A stretch of DNA of 64,000 nucleotides from positions 60,577,413-60,641,412 of the forward strand of contig CM023541.1 in the NCBI GenBank assembly GCA_013350335.1, written 5' to 3'. This document shows, piece after piece, positions 36,660 to 48,125 of this stretch. Origin of the DNA: Chimonanthus salicifolius (taxonomy: Eukaryota > Streptophyta > Magnoliopsida > Laurales > Calycanthaceae). The notes under the pieces are model-generated. The model was not told where the DNA came from, did not search any database, and saw nothing but the letters and a program-made list of their open reading frames with translations. Both the position numbers and the translations under genes were made by a program. The number at the start of each line of letters is the position of its first letter. The first letter of the stretch is position 1.

Positions 36660-37961
36660 TTCCTTTGTGAAGCCTTGATCTAATGTTACATACTGATTTA
36701 GATTGATCTATATTCTAGTTCCTGTGCATGTAGCAATATGTGGTTTTGAATAGATTAAATAAACTAGGCATTTTCAGTTCTGGTTGAGTTTTGTTCAGCT
36801 CAGACGTCACGGTTTTGTCCAAATTTGAAAAATCCACCAAGCATTCTCCAGTTTCCTCCAGGAAATACACCAGAAATGCAGCATGCAATCATTGTCACGG
36901 CAAGGCTTAACAGAAAGATGAATGTGCATATGGGTGCAGGCAATGCAAACAAATATATTTTTTCTGCTGTTCCATCACTAATCTACTAAATACTTCTGAT
37001 TGGATGCTGCCCAAGTCAGTAACATCACAACATTTCAGATGTGCCACACGACGCAGTGAAATGTACACTTACAAGATTCTCCATCAGGGATAGACTTGCA
37101 ACCACTTTCACCCAGCAGAGAGACATGCATCCTTTGTTCACATGGCAATTCGCACAAATATATTCCCCAATGCAAGCATAGCCTAATCTATCAAAACATG
37201 TGACACACTGCACTTCAAATGATGTATTATTAACACTAAGAATATGTGATGATCACCATGATTTTGTGATGCCTATTGGAAGGTTATATAGTGCAGGAAT
37301 TCTGATCCTGAGTTTCAAAAGTTGCAATTAATTTCTTACTTTTCAAGATGTTAATGTACAGAAACTTAATGTGGAGTTTAACATTGCATACATTTTGAAT
37401 ATCACTTCATGAAAATTTACATGGTTTACATTTTCATTGCTGATACCAAATGCTTCATTCCAGGGGAAATACAAATGCACCACAGTAAGTTTTATTTGCT
37501 GTGGATTACAAGTTCAAATCCAATATGTGAAGCTGTCATATTGATATGGTTTTTGTGTTCATGTACCTGTTCTTCATATTTTTTTTAGCTTTCTTCATCA
37601 ATTTCTGCTGTCCAACTCTTTACAGAAACGGATCATCTAGTGACAGAGCCACACATAGTAGAACTTGTCTCACAAAATTGGAAAATTGTTCCTTTTCAAC
37701 GGCATCTTACAAGGTTGATTTACCATCTTTTGAATTTTCATAGGACCATTTTTTTTTTGTAATTTCCAGCTTATATCTCACTTTTCTCATTTTATACCTC
37801 TGTCTATAGGTTTATATTCTCTCAAATCTATCTTGAGATAATCTGAACCTTCTACTTGGAGAATCACTTGAAAGTAATACCCATTTGAGCCCTCGACTTG
37901 ATACATTAGCAGTTCTCCTTCAACGATATCTGTTCCTATACCCTGTGAGTTTTCCTGCTTC
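36660..37961. other. Gap between the convergent GH28 and PPR genes
   Basis: No coding region recognised. It probably contains the 3' UTR of the PPR gene on the minus strand. A 62-codon Cys-rich frame on the minus strand (37213-37025) has no recognisable domain. Confidence 0.45.
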
Positions 37962-40781
37962 CTACCAATAGTCATTGCAGGAACATTTTCCACCAACAAA
38001 ATGATGAAACCGAACACCATCCCTGAGAATGATTTCCCTAGAGCTTATCTGTGACATGTATTTTGCTACTGTATGACAGTCATTACAAACTCTACTATTC
38101 TTTATCACCCTGACGGGCACACCATTCTCTGCGTTGATCAGTCCGTAAGTGATTGCCAACTTCTCAGTGTGACTTAGAAGTGCCTTTTCCTTTTCTTCTT
38201 CATTGAGATTCTGAGGTACACATTCTGTATCAGGCACATATCCTAACTTCTTCATTTTCGAAATAAGTTGATACAATTCAAAGTATATTTCACCTATTTC
38301 TGGATGTGGCTCCCCTTTGACAGAGAAAACATGGATCATATCACCAATCTCTATCCAGCTCCATCCTGGCCTAGTTCTTGCCCCCACAATGGTCATAACT
38401 TCTTTCAGGTTTTCAACATCTTTCCACCGGTTCTCAGCAGCATAAAGATTCATCATCAACAAATAATTACCAGAATTATATGGCTCTAATTCAAATAGAT
38501 ACTTTGCGCCAATTTCAGCAAGTTCCAAATTCTTATGAAGTTTACATGCTCCAAGAAGAGCACCCCACACACCAGCATCTGGTTCTAGTGGCATGGTCTG
38601 TATAAAATCCCAAGCTTCATCCAAGTACCCGCCCCGGCCAAGAAGATCGACCATGCAAGCATAATGTTCTAGTCTTGGAGTTATACCATATGCAGTTGTC
38701 ATACTATCAAAATACTTCCATCCTTCATCAAACAGTCCTGAATGTCTGCAACCTGACAGAACAGCAGTGAATGTTATACCATCTGGATGAATACCTGATT
38801 CACACATTTCACTAAAAAGCGAAATTGCTTCTTTGCCTAAGCCATGGACTGCAAAACCCATTATCATAGAATTCCAAGAGGCAAGATTTTTGTTCTTTAT
38901 GTTCCTAAAAACCTTATGAGCATGTTGTAAACTACCAGACTTGCAGTACATGTCGACAAGTGCTGTAGCAACAATTATATCCTCATCAAAATCACTTCTG
39001 ATTGCATGGCAGTGCAATTCTTCTCCCTTCTGTAACAAAGCAAGGCCGGTACATGCCCGAAGCAAGCAGGCAATGGTTGCTGAGTTGGGCCTGATTCCTT
39101 CCTGCTGCATTTCAATGAATAAAGCAAGGGACTCCATATAATTTCCTGTCTGAGAACAGCCCGATATAAGAGCTGTCCATGAGACCACGTTTGCTTTCGA
39201 TCCTAAAGTTTTCAGTTGGCGGATCAAAACTAGAGCTTTCTTGCCGAGTCCCCGCATTGCATATCCAGAAATCAAACCATTCCATGTGATCAGATCAGGC
39301 TTGATCCCTTCCTTCTCCATGCGATCCAACAGCCACAGTGCTTCATTGAATAGTCCATTATATGCATAACCCGAAATCAATGAATTCCATGCAAAAATAT
39401 TCTTATCTTTCATTTTATCAAAGACTGATCGAGCATTTGTTAAACAACCTTTCTTTATGTACATATCAACCAGTGAAGTTCCCACAAAGATATCACATTC
39501 TAGTCCATTTCGTATCAGGTAGCCATGGATTTCTTTTCCTGTTTTCAGTGAGCCCATTTCACTTATCCCCTGAAGAACACTCGTCATAGAGTTTGAATTT
39601 GGCTTCAGACCTGATACCTGCATTCTTCGCAAAATTTGCAGAATCCCATTATGGGATCCATGAATTGAATGACCAGATATAAGGCAATTCCAAGTCACTA
39701 TATCAGGGTTTATCTCTGATGAATTCATTTGATCAAAGACATGCCATGCCTCATCAAGAAAACCATTAAGTGCATAACCTGAAATAATTGAATTCCACGA
39801 TACCAAGCTACGACTCTCCATCAAATTGAATACCATTCTTGCCAATTTCAATTTGGAATTTTTTGAATACATACTAATCAAAGAATTGCATATCAACAAA
39901 TCTGACATTTGTAAAGACCGAATAACATACACATGAATTTGCTTTCCTCCTTTTAGAGCTTCTGCTCTCCCGCATGCCTGCAGAACTTTAGCAATCGTAA
40001 AGCGATCTGCTTTCGTGCCTGAAAACTGCATCTCATGAAACAATTCAAGTACTTTTAACCATGATCCGCTCTGCGCATTCAACATTATAACCTTATTCCA
40101 CAAAATAGTATTTCTCATGCAAGTTTCACAGAAGATTTTGTTTGCATAGCTTTCACCAAAGCAATAGGCATAGAACTCCATCAGAGCAGATTTCAAGTAA
40201 GCATATGAATCAAAACCACTCTTAAATGCACAAGCATGAATTACTAATCCCATCATTGAATCCATTGAATTAACGCATAGTCTCAGAACAGCGGTGAGAA
40301 CCCCGGCATTAGAAATCAGACCTCTTCTATGCAATTCTCTGAAAATCTCCAGCAATTCATACAATCTCTCATCACTATTTGCAAATTCTTCCACCCAAGA
40401 ACTCCATGAGGGAGGATCCCTCTCAAAACCCATGAACAGAACACCTGCAGCAGACCGAAAATCACCCAATTCTGCATATAAGTTGAAGATTCTTTTCAAA
40501 TTCGAACCCGCATTCCATTCATCTGCAGTTTTTATGATCTGGGCATGGACCATTTTGCATGAACCTAGAGAATTTAACCTCACAGCGTCATTCAAAGCAT
40601 ATGAATTTGAGGAAAATTTAAGAGATGACTGATAGGAAGGAGAAGAAGAAGAAGGTTTTTCCATGGAAGAAACGTCAGCAACTCCAAGTACATGAAAGAT
40701 GGAGTTGCTCGTTTTACTCTTGTAGGTGAAAGGTTGGTAAAGGAGAGATGGACTGAGCTGAAATGAGGTGGTTTTCTCCAT
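37962..40781 (-). CDS. Pentatricopeptide repeat protein, PLS class with E/DYW domain
   Basis: One intronless frame of 939 aa. The first ~75 residues are Ser-rich with few acidic residues, which fits an organelle targeting peptide. Tandem PPR units follow to about residue 790, with repeated words such as AWNSLISGYAYNGLF, VSWTALISGCSQTG, PDLITWNGLISGYA and PNSATIACLLRACTG. The C-terminus has the E region, the PG-box start (GWSWIEI at 806) and a full DYW deaminase-like domain: HTE (H871, E873), CNDC (C899, C902), HHF and the terminal NDYW. Such proteins bind organellar transcripts and carry out C-to-U editing. The wording is close to the family of Arabidopsis At4g01030, annotated as mitochondrial; this is recall, not a search. 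The target site is unknown. Confidence 0.95.
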   Translation of the reverse strand: MEKTTSFQLSPSLLYQPFTYKSKTSNSIFHVLGVADVSSMEKPSSSSPSYQSSLKFSSNSYALNDAVRLNSLGSCKMVHAQIIKTADEWNAGSNLKRIFNLYAELGDFRSAAGVLFMGFERDPPSWSSWVEEFANSDERLYELLEIFRELHRRGLISNAGVLTAVLRLCVNSMDSMMGLVIHACAFKSGFDSYAYLKSALMEFYAYCFGESYANKIFCETCMRNTILWNKVIMLNAQSGSWLKVLELFHEMQFSGTKADRFTIAKVLQACGRAEALKGGKQIHVYVIRSLQMSDLLICNSLISMYSKNSKLKLARMVFNLMESRSLVSWNSIISGYALNGFLDEAWHVFDQMNSSEINPDIVTWNCLISGHSIHGSHNGILQILRRMQVSGLKPNSNSMTSVLQGISEMGSLKTGKEIHGYLIRNGLECDIFVGTSLVDMYIKKGCLTNARSVFDKMKDKNIFAWNSLISGYAYNGLFNEALWLLDRMEKEGIKPDLITWNGLISGYAMRGLGKKALVLIRQLKTLGSKANVVSWTALISGCSQTGNYMESLALFIEMQQEGIRPNSATIACLLRACTGLALLQKGEELHCHAIRSDFDEDIIVATALVDMYCKSGSLQHAHKVFRNIKNKNLASWNSMIMGFAVHGLGKEAISLFSEMCESGIHPDGITFTAVLSGCRHSGLFDEGWKYFDSMTTAYGITPRLEHYACMVDLLGRGGYLDEAWDFIQTMPLEPDAGVWGALLGACKLHKNLELAEIGAKYLFELEPYNSGNYLLMMNLYAAENRWKDVENLKEVMTIVGARTRPGWSWIEIGDMIHVFSVKGEPHPEIGEIYFELYQLISKMKKLGYVPDTECVPQNLNEEEKEKALLSHTEKLAITYGLINAENGVPVRVIKNSRVCNDCHTVAKYMSQISSREIILRDGVRFHHFVGGKCSCNDYW

Positions 40782-43175
40782 TGGAATCCGTTGGGATCAA
40801 AATGCAGAAGATGGTACGAAAAAAAAAAAAGGGAGTTTGGAGGATGGAAGGCTGGATTTTGCTGTGAAATGGATAAGGCTGCTTGGATTATGTAAGCACG
40901 TTCTACAAATTCCTTCATATAGCATGTTTCTTAAATATCAATGTACCATAATTTTGAGATCACTAACCTTATCAAGTTTATTAAAGTCTTTGAATCTTTT
41001 AAAATTCCAAAATCTAACTTGATTGAAATAATTAAGTATCCGATATAAAGGAATAAAAATGAACGATTGAACTTTAAAATTTTAATAGGTAATTATAATT
41101 GGAACTAAAAAAGTTCTAACTTGAAATATAAGTGTTTTAAATGCAATTAATTTTATAAATTTATATTGGACATTAAAAAATATGATTAACATAAAACTTT
41201 AATACTTTTAATGGATCATGCTTCTGAGTAGAGGATGCAAGAATCATTCCAATAAGATTTTCAACCAATCAATCGGCACAGGAGCACAAGACATGACAGA
41301 TGGCAAATATGTAGGCACAAACTAAGTAAAATTAAACCGAAGAGGGATTTAGATTAACTGAGTATTAAATTGAACTTCATCAAAGCACTTACCCATTTAA
41401 TATATTTTTAGATGGAGAATTGAAATGGAAAAAATTATTTGTTTTTTCTCAAATTCTTAAATTATATTATTTTTACCATCCATTATACAGGTCCTACGAT
41501 AGAAGATTGACTCATTTTGTTTAGCAATAATGGATCTACAGCTCCAATTTTTTGTTTGTTAGATTTTTAATACCTCAAACTGAGACCTTAAACTGGAGTT
41601 GTATTCCTATTAACTAAAATTAGAAAAATATCACATATATACTGATAAGCCCCCTGATATTACTCTATCCACTTAAATACAAGACTCTCTAAATTAGTAA
41701 CGATGTCAGTTGGAAAGATTTTTATTTGATTAGTCCTGTAAATTGGTAAGCGTTGATATCTTAATAGATTGTTAGTTTAGGCTAAGTTTGGTAATTGTTT
41801 GCATTGACAGCAGGCGCTGGATATCAAGGTTTTACAGAGTACAGACATAAATTCCTAAAACCAACTTATCAACTTCATTTTCTGAAGAATTATTTAGTGT
41901 ATGTCGATAGGGAAATATGTATTTATCCTGAAGATTAATCATATATTATAAAAGGATTTGAAAACTTGGTCATAAAAAAATAGGATCGATCACTATTAAA
42001 TCCAAGCTATACTTAACTCAAACTTGTTCAATAATGGAGTGAATTCAAGTTAAAGTTCAAATTAAATCGATTGATCATAATAGGACCCGTAAAGACCCTA
42101 GCCCAATTAAACCACTTCTCTTCCAACAGTGATATGAAGGTTCATTCATGGGATCCTAATCATTCTGTAACTTGAATGTGGCATTGATGCAAAATTTGGC
42201 TCCCCGGCAGAACAGTAAAGTAAGAGCTGTGGTAACCCTGAATATGACTGGTAAGGGTGCTGATGGCCAGGTCGGGTTGGATTCGAGTAGAGTTTATTAT
42301 ATTTAAAGATAGATTTTTTAATTTTAATTTGTACTTTTTAATTGTTAGTCTAATTTAAATTTGATTTTGTTAAACTCAACCCAATCTTGACCCTTTAACC
42401 CAACCTCACATAGAGCTATTTTGAGTCTAGCGAAGTCAACTTGAATTTTTTTTTTTTGAGATACACATGGTCTGAACTTAAAAGTTGTCTCCATTTGCTG
42501 GGTTAGATTAAAATATCAGTCTATCACATAAATGTCGGAGATTGAGAAACATGCCTCTATTTATTTATAAAGAAATACTCCTACCATATCTGATTAAAAT
42601 GAAAAAAAAAAAAATTACCTAAATAAAAATCTAATGCAAAAGATGATTGTCACGCAATGTAAAACACTGGTAATTTTTATATAAAAGAAATAATTTTCTA
42701 ATTTACTTTTTATCTTGTCTTCACTAAAAGATGAGATTTTCTAATTTTTCTATTTAAATAGTTATTTAAAAAAACTTATCTAAAAAAGAAATAGTTAATT
42801 TTCATTTCTATTTTCCAGAAACACACAAACATTTTGTTAACACAAATAAAGGGACACCATGCATAAATAGTTAGGAGCCAAAGAGTATTGATTCAGTTCG
42901 TTGAGAACCCATTCTTAACAGATTAAGTTATAACATAAAATCTCAAAATTTCATGCATAAATAAGTAAAATTATTTTTTATTTTGTTATTTAAATACATC
43001 ACCATCATCCATATATTACATACAGACGTTAAACTTCGTAGAGAGGGAAAAAAACGGTGCATATATGGTAAGTCAGTATATAAGCTTCTGACATGAACAC
43101 CAAATACAGAGAAAATACAACAATAATATAGGAGTCTGGAAATTCCATATAAGCCCTAATAACGAAAAGCGGTTT
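40782..43175. other. Intergenic AT-rich region
   Basis: The first ~150 bp probably hold the PPR promoter and 5' UTR. The rest shows no gene. From 42240 to 42430 there is a degenerate repeat with gggttggattcgag / aacccaacctc words. Confidence 0.45.
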
Positions 43176-43892
43176 CTAAAAACGGTTTACAATATCCTGA
43201 ATCCACTTCATGAAACCGCCTTCCTCTCTCTCGTCTTCGTCATCATCATGGTCCACGTGTCGCGGCATCTTGTATTCCTCGTCCATCGACCATCCGTCCT
43301 TGATCTGACGCCTCTCGCCACCGAATCGGAACTCTCTGGCCGGGATCATGTCGTCACCGTATGGGATCATAAAGCCGGGCCTTCCGTCCTTGATCTGACG
43401 CCTCTCGCCTCCGAATCGGAACGCTCTGGCCGGGATCCGACTATCTTCGCCGCCGAACGGGAATTCTCTGGCCGGGATCCGACGATCTTTGCCGCCGATC
43501 ATGTCGTCACCGTATGGGATCATAACGCCGGGCCCGCGGGGGTGATGACGGTGATTGTGGCCGCAACGGTGCGGAAAACGGAAGGGGAAAGGGCGCCGGC
43601 CGCGCGGCTCGTGCATGTGAGGGAAGTGGCGGTTGATTAAACGGAGTCTGCCATCGAATGAAGTCACGCCGATGGCCGAGATAGTGTCATGTTCCGGTTT
43701 CTCTCCGGTAGCAGAGTCAGATTCCAACTTGTCGGTTGGGAGGAGTAGCTCCGTCTTGGGGACGGCTTCCAGCGCCGTGGAGACATGGACAATCTCGGAA
43801 GCGGAGTCGTCGGGCAGATCTGACGGCAGACGGGCATGAGAGAGAAGGAAGAGGGAGAAGATGACAGAAATAATAACGGCAAACCTAGCCAT
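43176..43892 (-). CDS. Secreted protein with tandem peptide repeats, function unknown
   Basis: A single-exon frame of 238 aa, markedly more GC-rich than its surroundings. Residues 1-20 form a clear signal peptide ending SHA. Residues 21-80 are acidic and variable, then LRLINRHFP and a basic, His-rich stretch (RCGHNHRHH). The repeat region follows: MIPYGDDMI at 124-132 and 175-183, and IPAR(E/A)F(P/R)FGGE at 139-149, 153-163 and 183-193, the last two followed by RRQIKDG. The tail is acidic (DHDDDEDEREE) and ends in a short amphipathic helix. I do not recognise the family. The layout (signal peptide, acidic pro-region, repeats separated by RR pairs) resembles a peptide precursor, but that is inference; a structural or metal-binding wall protein is equally possible. 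Confidence 0.75.
   Translation of the reverse strand: MARFAVIISVIFSLFLLSHARLPSDLPDDSASEIVHVSTALEAVPKTELLLPTDKLESDSATGEKPEHDTISAIGVTSFDGRLRLINRHFPHMHEPRGRRPFPFRFPHRCGHNHRHHPRGPGVMIPYGDDMIGGKDRRIPAREFPFGGEDSRIPARAFRFGGERRQIKDGRPGFMIPYGDDMIPAREFRFGGERRQIKDGWSMDEEYKMPRHVDHDDDEDEREEGGFMKWIQDIVNRF
43288..43528. repeat. Coding tandem repeats within the secreted protein gene
   Basis: A block of about 54 bp starting ccgtccttgatctgacgcct near 43288 recurs near 43384. The block cgtcaccgtatgggatcat recurs at about 43349 and 43506, and ctctggccgggatc occurs four times. The near-identity at DNA level points to recent unequal crossing-over or slippage. Confidence 0.85.
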
Positions 43893-43950
43893 GGTGGTAA
43901 CACCGTCAGAAACTTGGACCGAGAATGGAGAAAGTGGAGTGGGATTTACT

Positions 43951-43957
43951 TATAGAG
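43951..43957 (-). promoter_or_regulatory. TATA box of the secreted repeat protein gene
   Basis: The minus strand reads CTATAAG about 60 bases upstream of the ATG at 43892. That leaves room for a short leader of about 30 bases. Confidence 0.55.
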
Positions 43958-45037
43958 ACAGAGAGAGAATCTCGGGCAGGACGGGCAGCAGATCTCCTTG
44001 TCATTTTTGGTGGGCCCATCATTTAACGAGGAGGTGGTGGGTCCTACAGAGCTTTTACTATTAATTTAAATCATTATTATTACAGCCACAATTCTATAAA
44101 GTAAAATTTAGAAGTAAAAAAATTAATAAAACATTTACGTTCTTTAACCAAATATATAGATATGAAGATTAGACATTATCTTAAATAAAAATACATGAAA
44201 ACATTCAGGTAGTATTTATTAAAAAAAAATAATAAATTAAATGACATTAATAATAATTATTAAAAACAATGCAAAATAACCACAAACTTAATCTTATGCA
44301 ATAAGTCAAACGGAAAAAAGTATTATCCATTACTCCATTTTGATATCATTAAAATTGAGAGTTTAAATCCTCTATAATACTTACTACTATATTGGATCGT
44401 TATTTTCATTAATATTTTATATAAATCAGTAATAACTTTTGTTAAAATTTAAAAATTTAGTTAAAATTTGTAAGATTGGACCCATTATAACATTTTTCAA
44501 CTTTTTTCAAACACCGGTAACTCTATAGTGAGTGGTCATTTGGAGTGAAGTGATAATCAAATGGTCAAAATGTAAAGAATAATTTATTGTAATTAAATCC
44601 TCTCTACCTCATAATATCTCTTCTAAAATATCCATTAAATTTTTTAATCCAAATCAAAGATAATTTTGTAGGCTAAATTTTTTATCGGACAAATGGAGAT
44701 GAACCTTTTCAAATTTGACAATTCTATTTGAATTTTGATATTTGACATAAAATTTTAATTATAAATTTCAATTTAAATCAATGTTGAGTATCAGGGGAGA
44801 CAAGAAAATTATGACTATATCAAATTATCAACTGTCTTAATTGAAATTGTAAATGACTCAAATCTATAAAATTTCTTAAATTTAGTGGTAATTTCAACCA
44901 AAATTTAATAAATATGACCAATGAACTTTCATTGAGAAATCACTTATGTCTTCAATATTTATAATTTAGTTTATATCAATTACAAAATTTTAATCAAAAT
45001 TTTATATTTGGGTCAAAATTTATAAATGAAAAATAAT

Positions 45038-45125
45038 TTTTTTTTTAAATTTACGTGTTGTGAAGCGTATACAACACGAGGTAACGAGAGTTCAAACCCG
45101 TTTGCACTCGTTTGCGGGCAGTGGG
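45038..45125 (-). mobile_element. SINE family B, truncated copy
   Basis: It starts with a T-tract followed by aaatttacgtgttgtgaa, matching the tail of the SINE at 18621-18773 (gaatttacgtgtgggaaa). Further in is gttcaaacccg. Shorter and more diverged than the other copy. Confidence 0.5.
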
Positions 45126-46204
45126 CAGTGAAAACGGAAGGTACCAGGAAAAATAGATCCTAGATTCCATGATCCGAGTTTTTGTGTGGTGGGAACGTGT
45201 TCTGGACTTGAGCGTACACGCCATTTACTTGACTTTCTAGACGACGACGACTTTTCTCTTTTTAATTCGGTATGCTCACATCCTCACACACATATCCCAT
45301 TTAAATAACAAAAATCTATTATTAAATAGATTTTAAAACTCAAATAGTTCGATGCGATGTAAAAAATACTTTATAAATAGTTTGTATATGAAGTTTAAGT
45401 TTCATCTAATCTATCTTATTCTTGATTTTAAATTTTTAAAAATCATTAGTCTATATTCATCAAATTTTAAAGATCAAGATTATATGATTTAAATCATCAA
45501 TTGACGGTGAAACTTTATATACCTCATATCCATATAATTATCTACCAAATAAATCAAAATATATGTGATCTATATTTTATTTAAAGGCATATCTCATTAG
45601 AGTTTTTCACTTGAGGTGTCTCACTAATTTAACTCTTTAAACAAAGAAATAAATATTCTTCATGGAAGTTTCCTCGACCCTTCTTAAAATGAGTAGGTTT
45701 GATCACGGATGTTAACAAATTTCACAGTGATCAAAATAGATTTTAAAAAGTTAAATGTATATCAATTGATTGCCTATACAGTAAAGTGGCTTAGGTGGCA
45801 TTTGGATGGAGCATTAGAAAACAATCATTTGCACATGGAACTTGGGGATAATTGATTAATTTGTCTTGCTTGATGGGGCAAGTAAGGCCATTTACCCTTT
45901 TTAGACGGATAAAATAAAATTTGTCTCCACTTTTACTTTAATCTTATACATTGTCTAATCTGGTTATGCCTTGAGAATAGTATACTCATCTGTAGAGTTT
46001 TAATAGGAGTGTGTCTAAATTTTTTACACGTTAATTTTCAAAAAAAGGTGTGTGAAATAAAAATCAGTTTTATTGGTTGCAAGTTGGATTGAATTAGGTA
46101 GGTTTGTGATAACTTTACTTTAACATTAATGTCACAAATATTGATAATAATTTTAAATTTTACATTTTTATTAATAAAATATTATTACTTTATTAATAAT
46201 GTGT

Positions 46205-46435
46205 ATTTATCAATGTTATAGTAATTTTATGGTAAAATTACTTTAAAAACACGATAAATGGTAATATCATAATAATATGTTAATAAATTTCTTATTTATT
46301 AATATTTTCATTTATTATATTTTAATCAAATTCTAAATATTATATTTCTTGCGATACTTTCTTGTTAATTTCTCAGACTCAAGAATTTGAAAAAAATCAG
46401 TTGCTGTTGATATCTCGAAAATGCTATTTGTGATA
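46205..46435. repeat. Dispersed AT-rich repeat, copy 1
   Basis: It shares an ordered series of words with 49735-49995: cgataaat, gtaatatca, aataatat, ttatttattaatattt, aaatattatattt, caagaatttga, atatc-cga and ttgtga. No open frame. Confidence 0.65.
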
Positions 46436-48125
46436 ATGCATAAGATTAAGATTTTTATATTTAGATTCAATCCAACTTAAGATATCCGTCTTTTAGAATT
46501 CAATCCAAAATATGAAAAATACACACGACACAAGAATTCAACATGGAAACAAATAAAAAATCTATGAAAAATCTCAAAAGTAAAAATAAATTAAAAGATC
46601 TCACAAAATTGAAAATATAGTTGTACAAAATGAAATTAATAAAATAACTTTATATAATTGTGTGGGAGTTTTATTCATGTCCCAATTTAGTTGTCTGATA
46701 TGTATTTCGAGACTGTCCCAAAATATTTGTCTAATATGCCATTTTGATTATCTCTGTCTATCTACTCTTAGAGAGAAGTTCATATGCCTTTTGAGAGCAC
46801 TTCCTTAAAAAAATCAAAATTTTAAAATGAGACAGAAGAAGTATATTATATTAAAATATTTCAAGTCAGATATTGAGTCTGAGTTTTTTTCACTTAACTC
46901 AACCTGACGGTATCTTCAAAACTTGAAACTAACTCTACTCCAAACTCATTGATCTTTGACCCAATCTAATCCTAATTAATTTTAGATTAGGACCAAGAGG
47001 GTCCAATTTTATCGGACCTTACACCTCATGTGATTTCTAACCCAGGGGTGATAATATCGACTACAATATTTTGATATTTTAATAGATTGAAACTTTTGAT
47101 CAGTATTTCACTCAAATTTAAAAAGGTTCGGTGTTCTAAGAGACCCTAAACACCTCAGTAAAAAAACAATCAATTTTAGTACTCCACTCCAAAAAATTCT
47201 AATCAACTCATATATTCCAAGTCTCAATGTATATCATACATTGTTTAAGCCCGTTTCGTGGTCTGAAGTCTGAACTCTGAAATGCCTCACAGAAATTGGA
47301 AATTTTGCAAATTTTCATATTAGAAAAGAAACAATTACAAGAACTCACAGAATTGTACAAAATCCTAATTTTACTTGAAAAAAAAAATCAACCACCAAAG
47401 AAGCCCAACAAGGAAATCTATTAATAGAGCCAAGTTACTGGATTCCTAAGGACAAGGTAAGTTGTTAAGACTTAAGACTTTAACATAAATATAGCACTAT
47501 CTTCAAATACAAGTTTGCACTCCTTTTGTCTATAGATTGGAATTATTTTATCTAAAACGTTCTCTCTCCCCATTGGTGAGCCTAAAACCATCAAACATTA
47601 AAAGAAAACCCAGCTGTTCCTATTTAATAAAAAATAAAGCTAGTCTTCTTTTCAATGTTTGGTACTTTTCATCCCTCTCTAAAATTTTGATGTATGATAA
47701 TGGTTACCAACAATTTTGTTCTAAGAATTTAATAAAACTCCATTCTTAGGATATTTATGTTTCAATTAAATTGAAATTTATGTTTAAAACACTCTTAAAT
47801 GCTACTGCAAATGAATGCTTACAACTTATGTTTTAGAACTACATTAACTGAAAACGAAATAAAGCAAATACAATTAAATTTATAATACATATATATTTCC
47901 ATTCAAAACTTTACACTTTAATGGAAAATGCAGTTTTATGAGAACCATTTTCCTTTTCATTCCCATTCCCACCAAACCATATGAGCCGTTCAACGGATGG
48001 TGAACAGCCATCCACAACTGCCAAATGGTTTCTCCCTATAAATTTCCTCACGCCTCGCATTACTCAGTAATAATATTTAAATGGATAGCATTAATGAGAA
48101 GGATCAACAACTTGGTAGTTGATTC

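Larger units (their letters stand above)
44060..48120. other. Intergenic AT-rich region
   Basis: No gene recognised. It contains a SINE family B fragment (45038-45125) and one copy of a dispersed AT-rich repeat (46205-46435). Confidence 0.5.

Noticed and set aside
43248..43839. 130- and 68-codon plus-strand frames opposite the secreted repeat protein
   Set aside because: The minus-strand frame has a signal peptide, a TATA box and coherent repeats; the plus-strand frames are GC-driven shadows.
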